Assembly (NCBI GenBank): GCA_910588875.1
Contig: CAJURT010000009.1
Location: forward strand, 17,196-81,195
Length of the DNA stretch: 64,000 bases
Origin: an uncultured Lachnospiraceae bacterium
GTDB lineage: Bacteria > Bacillota > Clostridia > Lachnospirales > Lachnospiraceae
Direction: 5' to 3'
The translations under genes were made by a program, and so were the position numbers. The notes under the pieces were generated by a model, which worked only from the letters and a program-made list of their open reading frames with translations, did not search any database and was not told the origin of the DNA. Below, in pieces: positions 1-8,119 of the stretch. How positions within the stretch are numbered: the first letter of the stretch is position 1; each line of letters begins with the position of its first letter.

Positions 1-1526
1 CCGCTGCTCCAGAACTCATTGGTATCCACATAGACAATCAGCCCTTTTTGGGAATCCCTCCCTTCCAGAATCTGGTTTACCTGCCCGATCTGTTCCTCCG
101 GCATAATATACACACCGTGAAAACCAGAAAGTTCAATCAGATCCTGTGTCAGGGGCGCATTCTCATAATTGTCAATATAAAGGCAATCCAGATCCCGGTA
201 CATGGCTGCCATCTGTGTCCGTTCTTCATTCTCCGGGTACAAATACTGCACATAGCCCTGCCGGTATCCGTTGGCATAACAAACCGCCATCAAAAGAATC
301 AGGCCCGCGTATAGCCTGCCGGCTCCCCTGCCCTTCCCCAGGCACCAGACCGCCAGCTTCACAATCCACCACACTGCCAGGATAACCAGCAGCGGATACA
401 GGTTATAGATATAGCGCACTCCCGGCACCACCGCTATCCAGGACACTGCAAAAAAAGAAAACCCGGCAGCCAGTGTCAGGATCAGCGCCGCCTCATCTTC
501 CGGGCGCAGAACATCCTTCCCGTTTTTCCTCCCTGTATCCTCCTTTTGCGCACTCTTTCTCTTTCTAAAAAACATCCACAAGCAAATTGCCACAGTGGCC
601 GCCGCCACGAGCGCCGCCCCCCTTATCCACCCGCCAAAAAAATCCATATTTATGCTGGAGATGTAAGAAATCAGGTTCCTCACCACACCTCCTCCCAAAA
701 GGTTATTCCGGGTCTCGGCCGCCACAAACTCATCCGTCCTGGTCAGCTGGATAATGCAGGCTGGAAACACACAGACCATGGCGCCGACTGAGCCAAACAG
801 CGCCACGGAGTAAGCGGCTGCCTCTTTCCATCTCTTTTTTCCCAGCTTCCACAGCACATAAAAGCCGGAAAGGAAAAATGCCATAAACACAAAATAATAC
901 TGCGTCAGCAACCCTAAAAATGTGGCCAGGCAGATCCCAAAAAGCCACCGTACCCTCTGCCCGTCCCGGATCATCCTCACATGGAGATACACACTCACAC
1001 TGGTCAGGAAAGTTGCCAGCATATACATCCGGATATAGACTCCTGTGCTTAAGCCGCCCGGGGAAAGCCCCCACAGCGCCATCGCCGCCATTGCCATGTA
1101 CTTGCAGGAAGAAAGCTGCCTGGCCGTTAAGTATACCATCAGCAGGCATCCCACGTAGAACACCACATTCAAGACCATCCCCTGCCAGGTCGCGTAAACA
1201 CCCGGCGTAAAGGAACAGACCGTGTGCAGCATCATATAAAACAACGGGGGATGCACATCCATGGACTGGTTGTACCAGACCGAGCCATAGGCAAATGCTT
1301 CCCCTGGCTGCACGGTCAGGTATTGCAAAAATTCCCCGCCTTCCACCCAGCGGCCAAATACATCCCCTGACACCACAAAGGGCTTATAATAGCTGTTGGA
1401 CAGGCCCCAGGAATAGATTTCATCGATAAAGTATCCCTTTTTTGCCGCACTGAACAAGAGAAGCACCATAACCTGCAGGCCGATCAGGAAAACCACCGCC
1501 CACCGCTGCCGCCTCGACTCCCTCAT
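1..1526 (-). CDS. GT-C type membrane glycosyltransferase (GT39/ArnT-like), 3' end outside window
   Basis: The minus-strand frame is open from the ATG at 1526 to the window edge, so the C-terminus is missing. The product starts MRESRRQRWAVVFLIGLQVM, with one membrane helix and then an acidic FIDEIYS motif in the first outer loop. That arrangement is typical of GT-C enzymes that take sugars from polyprenyl-phosphate donors outside the membrane. About eight further hydrophobic segments follow. The ATG overlaps the stop of the upstream PLP gene as ATGA, so the two are translationally coupled. It probably adds a sugar to a cell-surface glycan built by the neighbouring glycosyltransferases. The substrate cannot be read from the sequence. 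Confidence 0.75.
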   Translation of the reverse strand, partial: MRESRRQRWAVVFLIGLQVMVLLLFSAAKKGYFIDEIYSWGLSNSYYKPFVVSGDVFGRWVEGGEFLQYLTVQPGEAFAYGSVWYNQSMDVHPPLFYMMLHTVCSFTPGVYATWQGMVLNVVFYVGCLLMVYLTARQLSSCKYMAMAAMALWGLSPGGLSTGVYIRMYMLATFLTSVSVYLHVRMIRDGQRVRWLFGICLATFLGLLTQYYFVFMAFFLSGFYVLWKLGKKRWKEAAAYSVALFGSVGAMVCVFPACIIQLTRTDEFVAAETRNNLLGGGVVRNLISYISSINMDFFGGWIRGAALVAAATVAICLWMFFRKRKSAQKEDTGRKNGKDVLRPEDEAALILTLAAGFSFFAVSWIAVVPGVRYIYNLYPLLVILAVWWIVKLAVWCLGKGRGAGRLYAGLILLMAVCYANGYRQGYVQYLYPENEERTQMAAMYRDLDCLYIDNYENAPLTQDLIELSGFHGVYIMPEEQIGQVNQILEGRDSQKGLIVYVDTNEFWSS

Positions 1527-2464
1527 CTGCCCACCCCCATCCTGCCATTCAGGTAATCAAAATACAAGGGAAGCCCTCCGGTATGGATAAAGAGAACCTT
1601 TTTCATGCCCTCCCCGTGCCTCTCCAGCCATTTTAGCATCCCTGCATATGCCTTGCCTGTATAAACCGGATCCAGGGCGATTCCATGGCATTCCATCATC
1701 CTTTGGATCACGCCTTCAATCTCCCCGTCATACCTTCCATAACCGCCGCACCGGTAATCCGTCTCAAAACAAACATCGTCTTCCCCCTCCCCGGCATAAC
1801 GCCGGACAGCCGCTGCCCCTGCCTCTTTTTCCCGCGCTACGGAAATGCCGATGATTTTTTCCCTTCCCTGCTGTTCCCTCCTGCCCGCCAAGAGACCTCC
1901 CTGAGTCATCCCCGTGCCGCTTGCCAAAAAAATCGCCTCAAACTCTGCCTGAGCCTTCTCTTGCCACAGGCGGATCTCCTGATATGCTTTTTGGTACGCA
2001 GACCTGGCCGTCTCCTCATTCCCCATGCCATAGATATCTCCATAGATATAATAGGGCTTATATCCCTGACCTTTCAAATCCAGCAGGGTACTTTCCACTG
2101 TCTCTGCCACCAAGTTCTTTTTGCAAAACACACGCCCAGCGCCCATGGAATCTACCAAGGCGGCGTTAAACCCGTCCTGCTCCTCATCCTCCCCGGAGGA
2201 AATAATCAGGCAGGGGATCCTCAGGCTCCTGCACATGGATGCCATCACCCGGTTCAAATTCGACCTGCGGCTTCCATATGATACCATGAAATCTGCCCCC
2301 TGCCGCCTCATATCCTCCAGGAATTCCGCCCCGATCCGGCACTTGTTCCCTCCGAAGGAAAATCCCAGCAGGTCATCCCGCTTTATGAATATCTCCTGCC
2401 CGCCCGGCAATGTCTCCAGATACTGGATTGGGGTCGGCACCAATAACTTACCTGCTGCTTCCAT
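1523..2464 (-). CDS. PLP-dependent enzyme, D-cysteine desulfhydrase/ACC deaminase-like
   Basis: This 313-residue protein has a fold-type II beta-family layout. Residues 28-43 read KRDDLLGFSFGGNKCR, where the lysine of GGNK is the expected Schiff-base residue. A second conserved block is SGTGMTQGG, the phosphate-binding Gly loop. The usual QSNH-type block reads GSRRSNLNR instead, so the substrate pocket differs from classic D-cysteine desulfhydrase or ACC deaminase. It overlaps the genes on both sides, which places it in the glycosyltransferase operon. It may supply or modify an amino acid for glycan decoration, but that is inference. The family assignment is firm; the reaction is not. Confidence 0.75.
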   Translation of the reverse strand: MEAAGKLLVPTPIQYLETLPGGQEIFIKRDDLLGFSFGGNKCRIGAEFLEDMRRQGADFMVSYGSRRSNLNRVMASMCRSLRIPCLIISSGEDEEQDGFNAALVDSMGAGRVFCKKNLVAETVESTLLDLKGQGYKPYYIYGDIYGMGNEETARSAYQKAYQEIRLWQEKAQAEFEAIFLASGTGMTQGGLLAGRREQQGREKIIGISVAREKEAGAAAVRRYAGEGEDDVCFETDYRCGGYGRYDGEIEGVIQRMMECHGIALDPVYTGKAYAGMLKWLERHGEGMKKVLFIHTGGLPLYFDYLNGRMGVGR

Positions 2465-3338
2465 GTCTTTTTATCCCTCCGAATATTGTCCTGAATACCC
2501 GTACCTCCATGCGGATCCCCCAAAACCAGAGCCGGGCAATCCTTTCCCGGAAAGAACGGATGCACAGGTAATTCTTCATATAGTAAAGGGTGCTCTCCTC
2601 CCTAAGCCGCTGCCGTTCCAGTTCCTGGCGGTAGGTCTTGCCAACCGACACACAATGCCCGTGGCGGTAGGTCTCTCCCAACAGCAAGGCCGTGCGCCTC
2701 CCAAGTTCCCTCATCCGGCTTCCCAGCACCATCTCCTCCTGGTACAGAAAAATCCCCTCGTCATAGCCGCCGCATTCCAAAAATGCCTTCCCGTCCACCA
2801 TCAGCATGGAACCATGGACCACATCCACATAGACTGCCCTTTTTTCCCCTGCCTTCGGCCTTTTGTAGGAAAGGAAGCTTCTAAACACCCGTCTGCTGAC
2901 CGGCCCCATGGACAGAAGCAGGCCCATAAATCCGTAGAGGCGCCAGCCGTTTAAGGACTCTCCGAAAACAGGATCCTCCATGGAGGCCGCCGCCACCCCC
3001 ACTTCAGGATGACGGCAAAAGACACGGGCCAGTTCCCGGACACAGCCCTCGTCAAATGCAACATCAGGATTGGCAATCAGCACATGGGTTGCCCCGTTTT
3101 TTTCCACCGCATAACGGATGCCCAGATTGTTCCCTGCCCCGTAGCCGCCGTTTTTCTCTGCACAGATAACATCGACCCGGTCTCCCCCAAGTGCCTGCAG
3201 GCGGTGAAGGGAGCCGTCGGTGGATGCATTGTCCACCAGCACAATCCGGTCAATACAGGCATAATCCCGGATCCGGCTCACCAACTCCTCCACCGTCTGT
3301 GCATCATTATAATTCAATATCACACAATTGATCTTCAT
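2448..3338 (-). CDS. GT2 family glycosyltransferase (rhamnosyltransferase-like)
   Basis: The protein is about 296 residues and begins MKINCVILNYNDAQTVEEL. It has the GT-A nucleotide-binding strand, VDNASTDGS, and a downstream IANPDVAFDEG segment carrying the DXD-like acidic pair. The frame extends 20 codons further upstream, but the ATG at 3338 forms an ATGA overlap with the preceding gene's stop, so I chose that start. It should transfer a sugar, possibly rhamnose, from a nucleotide donor to a lipid-linked glycan on the cytoplasmic face. The acceptor is unknown. Confidence 0.85.
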   Translation of the reverse strand: MKINCVILNYNDAQTVEELVSRIRDYACIDRIVLVDNASTDGSLHRLQALGGDRVDVICAEKNGGYGAGNNLGIRYAVEKNGATHVLIANPDVAFDEGCVRELARVFCRHPEVGVAAASMEDPVFGESLNGWRLYGFMGLLLSMGPVSRRVFRSFLSYKRPKAGEKRAVYVDVVHGSMLMVDGKAFLECGGYDEGIFLYQEEMVLGSRMRELGRRTALLLGETYRHGHCVSVGKTYRQELERQRLREESTLYYMKNYLCIRSFRERIARLWFWGIRMEVRVFRTIFGGIKRHGSSR

Positions 3339-5347
3339 ATTCCCCCGTCCTTTCCCTGCACGGCCTCTCCTTTCCCTGCCCTCGGAATGGTAAAGCATTG
3401 GGCCAGCGTCTGCAGCCAGGAACTTTTATAAAAACGGTTCTTCACGATACAGGCAAGCCTTCCTGCCGGTGTTTTCCCCGGCAGGCTTAGAAAAGCCGAG
3501 AGGACAGCCCGCTTAGAATCCTCCAGTTCTTTGCCATACATCCTCCCGAACGCCCGGGCCTGCATAAACATCCGCCGGTAATTCTCCCTCACCTGCCTGC
3601 CCCGCCTGCCCCTCTCCCTTAAATCCCCAAGGCTTCCTGTATTTCTTGCCCCAAGGGTATTCCCCCCATGCTGGCGGTACAGGGAAAGAGGCTCCCGGAC
3701 ACAGGAAATCTCCCCAAAACAGGAGGCGCAGAGGGCAATCCACCAGTCATGCATGAAGCAGGCCCGGGGCACTCTTTTTGCCCTCTCAACCAGAGCCCGG
3801 TTCATCATCAGCGCCCCGCCGGTAACCGGATTCTCCGCCAGGATTTCCGAAAAAGCCGTCCGCCCCGGATTACTCCTTCCATAGGCAAAAAAGCTGGGGC
3901 TTATCTGGTTCAAGCCGGCATCCACTACCTCCATATCGGAAAACACCAGCGCCGGGCGGCCGGGCTTTTCCATCTCCTTCATCCTTTTCAGGAGAACTTC
4001 CGCCTTTTCCGGCCGCCACACATCATCCTGGTCGCTAAGCAGCACATAATCTGCCTCTGCCTGGGACAAAAGCCAGAAAAAGTTCATGGCCGGCTCCGGA
4101 ACCCGGCCCCGGCGGCTTTGGTATATCCCTTCCTTGGCCCGGTGCCTTAGGAGTATCCGGCCCGGGTAATCCCGCCGGTATTTCTCCAGGATCTCCCTGG
4201 TGCCGTCTGTAGAGCCGTCATCCGAAACCAGGATCCGGATCCCCGGCACTGTCTGTGCCAGGATCGAATCCAGCTGCTCCCCGATATACTTCTCCCCTTC
4301 AAAGGCGGCCAGCAATACCAGGATTTGTTCCTGGCCGGTACATTCCCGGCTCCCCCCCTTTGCCTCCTGCTGCCTCCCTCTGCGTGCTTCCACCACTTTC
4401 ATTCCAAAATACCGGCTGAGCATACGCCGGATTAAGGGGCATACCACAGTCACATAATCCATCAGATGGTAGGCCAGCATATACCATTCCCGCCCCTTCT
4501 CCTTCGGCTCCCCAGCCCATGGCGTCAGGGCAAGGGCCTCCTCATAGGCCTTCCGGTAATGGTTTAAATTTCCCGATATCCAGGGGCGCTCATCCCCTGC
4601 ATAGTGGATCACCGCCGGATGCCTCTTCGCCCGGCAGAATTCCTCCTTCCTGACCCTGCGGTACGTCCCTGAACAGCGCACCAGTTCCCGGTAGGAAAAA
4701 TAGCGGTAGTTGGTAAAGAAATTGTACCGGGGGGGCAGATAGAAGATCTCCTCCTTCAAGGCTCCGTTGATCGTATCCTGGTCGCAGGCAAACAGGCTGC
4801 CTCCCTTTTCCCTATAAAAATCAAGCAGACGCTTTTCCGCGCCTGTTTCCCTCCATCTTTTAAGGTCAATCAGCAGGACGCCGGAATTTACATATGCCTC
4901 CTCCCTGCCTAGGCCGATCTCTTCCTTCACAGCCTGATAAATGGTAGGTTCCATGACTGCCCCCAGGGTCTTCCCCTCCAGGCTTGTCCTCCAAAGCCTT
5001 CCCAGGGGCCGGACAACCACCGTGTCGCAGTCCAGGTATAACACCCGGCTCACCGTCCCCGGCAGCAGGCGTCCCACAAACAGCCGCCCCATGGCGCTGA
5101 TGTCAAAGCCCCGGGTATCCACATCAAAATCAAACTGCTCCCGGATGTCCTCCAGTTCCAGCCAGCAGACCCTGCGGCCATAGCGCCTTGCCATCCCTTC
5201 CAGCAAAGCCTTGCTCCCCTCCCGGATCCCTATAGAAACCACATAAACCAGGATCCGGCTTTCCTCCCTGTTTTTCTCGAACAGGGAGACCATGGAAGCA
5301 GCCATGTGCTTCACATACTTTTCATTTGACGCATAAACAACATTCAT
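3335..5347 (-). CDS. Bifunctional GT8-GT2 glycosyltransferase fusion
   Basis: This 670-residue protein joins two catalytic domains. Residues 1 to about 270 are GT8-like: MNVVYASNEKYVKHMAASM at the start, the metal-binding DCD at about 106-108, and a late HYAGDERPW block. Residues from about 345 on are GT2-like: LLAAFEGEKYIGEQLDSIL, then DDGSTDGT and LLSDQDDVW. A hydrophilic linker rich in Arg, Gln and Gly joins them. One polypeptide could add two consecutive sugars. It is the upstream partner of the GT2 gene (ATGA overlap) and lies 41 bp after glf, so the set is probably one operon. Confidence 0.87.
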   Translation of the reverse strand: MNVVYASNEKYVKHMAASMVSLFEKNREESRILVYVVSIGIREGSKALLEGMARRYGRRVCWLELEDIREQFDFDVDTRGFDISAMGRLFVGRLLPGTVSRVLYLDCDTVVVRPLGRLWRTSLEGKTLGAVMEPTIYQAVKEEIGLGREEAYVNSGVLLIDLKRWRETGAEKRLLDFYREKGGSLFACDQDTINGALKEEIFYLPPRYNFFTNYRYFSYRELVRCSGTYRRVRKEEFCRAKRHPAVIHYAGDERPWISGNLNHYRKAYEEALALTPWAGEPKEKGREWYMLAYHLMDYVTVVCPLIRRMLSRYFGMKVVEARRGRQQEAKGGSRECTGQEQILVLLAAFEGEKYIGEQLDSILAQTVPGIRILVSDDGSTDGTREILEKYRRDYPGRILLRHRAKEGIYQSRRGRVPEPAMNFFWLLSQAEADYVLLSDQDDVWRPEKAEVLLKRMKEMEKPGRPALVFSDMEVVDAGLNQISPSFFAYGRSNPGRTAFSEILAENPVTGGALMMNRALVERAKRVPRACFMHDWWIALCASCFGEISCVREPLSLYRQHGGNTLGARNTGSLGDLRERGRRGRQVRENYRRMFMQARAFGRMYGKELEDSKRAVLSAFLSLPGKTPAGRLACIVKNRFYKSSWLQTLAQCFTIPRAGKGEAVQGKDGGI

Positions 5348-5388
5348 GGAGCCTTCATTCCTTTCTTCCCTCCCCGCCGCCGGGAAAG

Positions 5389-6492
5389 CTACATCCCGTT
5401 CTGCCGGATCCGCCCCAGGGCGGAGGCAATCACCTTGTCCATGTCATAATATTTATATTCTGCCAGACGGCCGCCGAAAATTACATTTTTCTCCTGCATG
5501 GCCAGTTCCTCATACTGCCGGTACAGCCTCTGGTTCCTTTCGTCATTGACCGTGTAATATGCCTCCATCCCTTCCTCCCAGTCAGCCGGGTACTCCCGGG
5601 TAACCACAGTCCTCGGCTGGGTGCCAAACTCAAAATGCTTGTGTTCGATCACCCGCGTATAAGGCGTCTCCCGGTCCGTATAGTTGACAACCGCCACCCC
5701 CTGATAATTATCCGTGTCCAGCACCTCCGTCTCAAAGCGCAGGCTCCGGTACTCCAGCCTTCCGAACTGGTACCGGAAGTAGGCATCGATAGCGCCTGTA
5801 TACACAATGGTCTCCCCCAGTTTATTGTAATAATCCCTGTGCTGCAGATAGTCAATGCCCGTATGGACCGTACAGTCCTCAAAAAGCTTGTCCATGATCA
5901 CATTATAGCCGCCTATGGGGATTCCCTGGTACAAATCATTGAAATAATTATTGTCATAGGTAAAGCGCACCGGCAGGCGTTTGATAATAAATGCCGGCAG
6001 ATCCCGGCAATCCCGCCCCCACTGCTTTTCCGTGTATCCCTTCACCAGTTTCTTATAGATATCCGTCCCCACCAGGCTGATGGCCTGCTCCTCCAGGTTC
6101 TTCGGCTCTCCCTGCACCGCCCGCCTCTGTTTCTCGATAATCGTCTTTGCCTCCTCAGGCGTGCTGACTCCCCACATCTTACTGAAAGTATTCATATTAA
6201 AAGGCATGTTATACATCTCACCCCGGTAATTCGCCACCGGGCTGTTGGTAAACCGGTTAAACTCAGCCAGCCCGTTGACATAATCCCACACCTGGCGGTC
6301 GCTGGTGTGGAATATATGGGCGCCGTATTTGTGCACGTGGATCCCCTCCACCTCCTCACAATATACATTCCCTCCGATATGGTCCCTTTTTTCCACCACC
6401 AGGCACTTCCGCCCCCGTTTGCGGGCTTCATTGGCCCAGACACCGGCATACAGGCCGCTGCCCACCAGCACATAATCATATTTTTTCGTCAT
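5389..6492 (-). CDS. glf: UDP-galactopyranose mutase
   Basis: This flavoenzyme interconverts UDP-galactopyranose and UDP-galactofuranose. The 367-residue length matches the bacterial family. The N-terminus has the FAD-binding fold (YDYVLVGSGLYAGVWANEA, with an E in LVVEKRDHIGGN). The sugar-site block HKYGAHIFHT and NSPVANYRGEMYNMPF follow, with FGGRLAEYKYYDMD near the end, all hallmarks of Glf. An AAAGGAG ribosome site precedes the ATG. It implies galactofuranose in the glycan made by the downstream transferases. It starts only about 30 bp after a terminator, so its promoter must lie very close or it relies on read-through. Confidence 0.95.
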   Translation of the reverse strand: MTKKYDYVLVGSGLYAGVWANEARKRGRKCLVVEKRDHIGGNVYCEEVEGIHVHKYGAHIFHTSDRQVWDYVNGLAEFNRFTNSPVANYRGEMYNMPFNMNTFSKMWGVSTPEEAKTIIEKQRRAVQGEPKNLEEQAISLVGTDIYKKLVKGYTEKQWGRDCRDLPAFIIKRLPVRFTYDNNYFNDLYQGIPIGGYNVIMDKLFEDCTVHTGIDYLQHRDYYNKLGETIVYTGAIDAYFRYQFGRLEYRSLRFETEVLDTDNYQGVAVVNYTDRETPYTRVIEHKHFEFGTQPRTVVTREYPADWEEGMEAYYTVNDERNQRLYRQYEELAMQEKNVIFGGRLAEYKYYDMDKVIASALGRIRQNGM

Positions 6493-6523
6493 AGTCCCCT
6501 GCTCCTTTTGCGTTTTGTTTCCT

Positions 6524-6570
6524 GAAAAAGCCCATCAGGCCAGCATTCTGCGAGCCTGATGGGCCTTGTT
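6524..6570 (-). terminator. Intrinsic terminator after the L,D-transpeptidase gene
   Basis: CCCATCAGGC (6531-6540) pairs with GCCTGATGGG (6554-6563) across a 13-nt loop. On the minus strand the stem is followed by a run of five T. It begins at the stop codon of the transpeptidase gene and separates it from glf. Confidence 0.85.
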
Positions 6571-7977
6571 TTAATGGTAGCATATCACCGGGATCCCCTG
6601 GTATACCAGGTCATATAAAGCCCTTGTCCTGTCCGGGGGCAGGTTGACGCACCCATGGCTCCCGTTTGTCTTATAGATCGTGCCCCCAAAGCTTCCCCGC
6701 CAGTTAGCGTCATGAAGCCCGATGCCTCCGTTAAACGGCATCCAATAGGAGACCGGCGATTCATACTCATAGCTGCCATCTGCCCGCCTGGCTCCCCGCA
6801 GCACCCGGTCCTGCTGTTTATAAGCCAGAGTGTAGATGCCGGCAGGCGTGTGATGCCCTTTGGCCTCATTGCCCGTGACGCAGGGAGCATCCCATACCAC
6901 CGCACCATCCTTTACCATGTATACATGCTGGTTTGTCAGGTCAATCTCCACATAGGTCTGGCCCCATTCCTGTTCCCCGTGCAGCGCTGCCGCCGTGGCA
7001 TACTGGGGCTCCCGGGACTGGGACTGCCCGGTACGGACCATGGCAGCCAGGGCAGCTGCCTCTGCCCCCTGGTCAATCCTCCACCCATAAGCGCCGCTGA
7101 CGGACACCTCCCGGCCATCCGCCGCCCGGAAAGTACGGGCTGTCCCCGCCGTGTCATGCCGGCCGGCAAGTTCTGCCACAAATCCTGCCACCTTGCCGGC
7201 ATCAAGCTGGATTTCCCCGTCAGCAGTCCCGGTCAGCCAGGTACAGATCACATCTGCCTTTAAAACTTCGCTCTCCTCCCCAAACACATAGGTAATCTCC
7301 ATCTCCCGGCAACGGTTCATCGTATCGCAAAGATTCTTTAAATTCTCGTCCTCCGCCCTCACCTGCACCTGGTGATAGCAGCCCTTCTCCTCTAAGCTTA
7401 CCTCTCGCTCCCCCGCCGTCACTGCCTCCCGGACTGCCTGCGCCACCTTCTCCGGATAGACATTGTTGCCCCGGACCTCCGGCACAATCACAAACGGCTG
7501 CCCCTCCTGGTAATCGCTGACATGGGCATCCCTTGTCACAACCGCACTGCTCTCATCCATGCAGTTAAGCCCCCCAATCCTGGCCTCCAGCGCTTCCTGG
7601 CTATAGGTGCTCTGCAGCTGGATCCGGTAGCTGTTCCCTGCATCCGGGCCAAATACCCGGCCGGCATCGTTCTCCTTCTGGAGGATCTCCTCCAGAGCGC
7701 CCTCCGGCAGCCCTGTGGTGTAGCCGATATCCTTGCCCTGGATAGTCTCCGTAACCCCGTTTCTCTCCTTAATAACCAGCTTGTACTCATTGGAGTAAAA
7801 ATTCCCAATGTGGGATCTTGCCTCCTCTACCGTCATCCCGCTGATCCCCAGCCCGTTGACGGTGGTTCCCTGGACAAAGGTATCCTCCTCCCCGCCATAT
7901 GCTGTCAGCGAAAGAACTCCCACCGCCATCCACACGGCCAACAACCTTCCCATTGCATACTTTCCAGATTTTTTCAT
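6571..7977 (-). CDS. L,D-transpeptidase with peptidoglycan-binding domain
   Basis: This 468-residue exported protein has an N-terminal signal or anchor helix (LLAVWMAVGVLSLTAYGG). Residues about 35-320 are two PG_binding_4/VanW-associated type repeats (TTVNGLGISGMTVEEARSHI). The YkuD catalytic domain is C-terminal: an LH in GIGLHDANWRG and the active-site SHGCVNLP with the catalytic cysteine near residue 443. It should form 3-3 cross-links in peptidoglycan or attach proteins to it, outside the membrane. It has its own promoter and terminator, so it is a single-gene unit between the galactofuranose set and the antiporter operon. Confidence 0.92.
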   Translation of the reverse strand: MKKSGKYAMGRLLAVWMAVGVLSLTAYGGEEDTFVQGTTVNGLGISGMTVEEARSHIGNFYSNEYKLVIKERNGVTETIQGKDIGYTTGLPEGALEEILQKENDAGRVFGPDAGNSYRIQLQSTYSQEALEARIGGLNCMDESSAVVTRDAHVSDYQEGQPFVIVPEVRGNNVYPEKVAQAVREAVTAGEREVSLEEKGCYHQVQVRAEDENLKNLCDTMNRCREMEITYVFGEESEVLKADVICTWLTGTADGEIQLDAGKVAGFVAELAGRHDTAGTARTFRAADGREVSVSGAYGWRIDQGAEAAALAAMVRTGQSQSREPQYATAAALHGEQEWGQTYVEIDLTNQHVYMVKDGAVVWDAPCVTGNEAKGHHTPAGIYTLAYKQQDRVLRGARRADGSYEYESPVSYWMPFNGGIGLHDANWRGSFGGTIYKTNGSHGCVNLPPDRTRALYDLVYQGIPVICYH

Positions 7978-8081
7978 ATTTCTCCTGCTTTCCGACCCTG
8001 CATAATCTCCTCTTTTTTGCAGAATCCCGTTTTTCCCTGCTTTCCCGTCATTCCTGAGGACGGGATATCTCCAACTCCTCT

Positions 8082-8110
8082 ATTATAGGATCTGCCAAAG
8101 CTTCCGTCAA
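8082..8110 (-). promoter_or_regulatory. Sigma-A type promoter for the L,D-transpeptidase
   Basis: Read on the minus strand: TTGACG (8110-8105), a 17-nt spacer, TATAAT (8087-8082). It lies about 105 bp upstream of the transpeptidase start. The leader also holds a small CCCGTC/GACGGG stem at 8044-8064. Confidence 0.65.
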
Positions 8111-8119
8111 GGAAAATAC

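Noticed and set aside
730..1149. 139-codon minus-strand frame
   Set aside because: It lies in another frame within the GT-C membrane protein gene, which has the proper hydrophobic pattern across the region.
5326..6525. 399-codon plus-strand open frame
   Set aside because: It is exactly antisense to glf, His/Pro/Ile-rich, and matches no family. It is a by-product of the codon use of glf.
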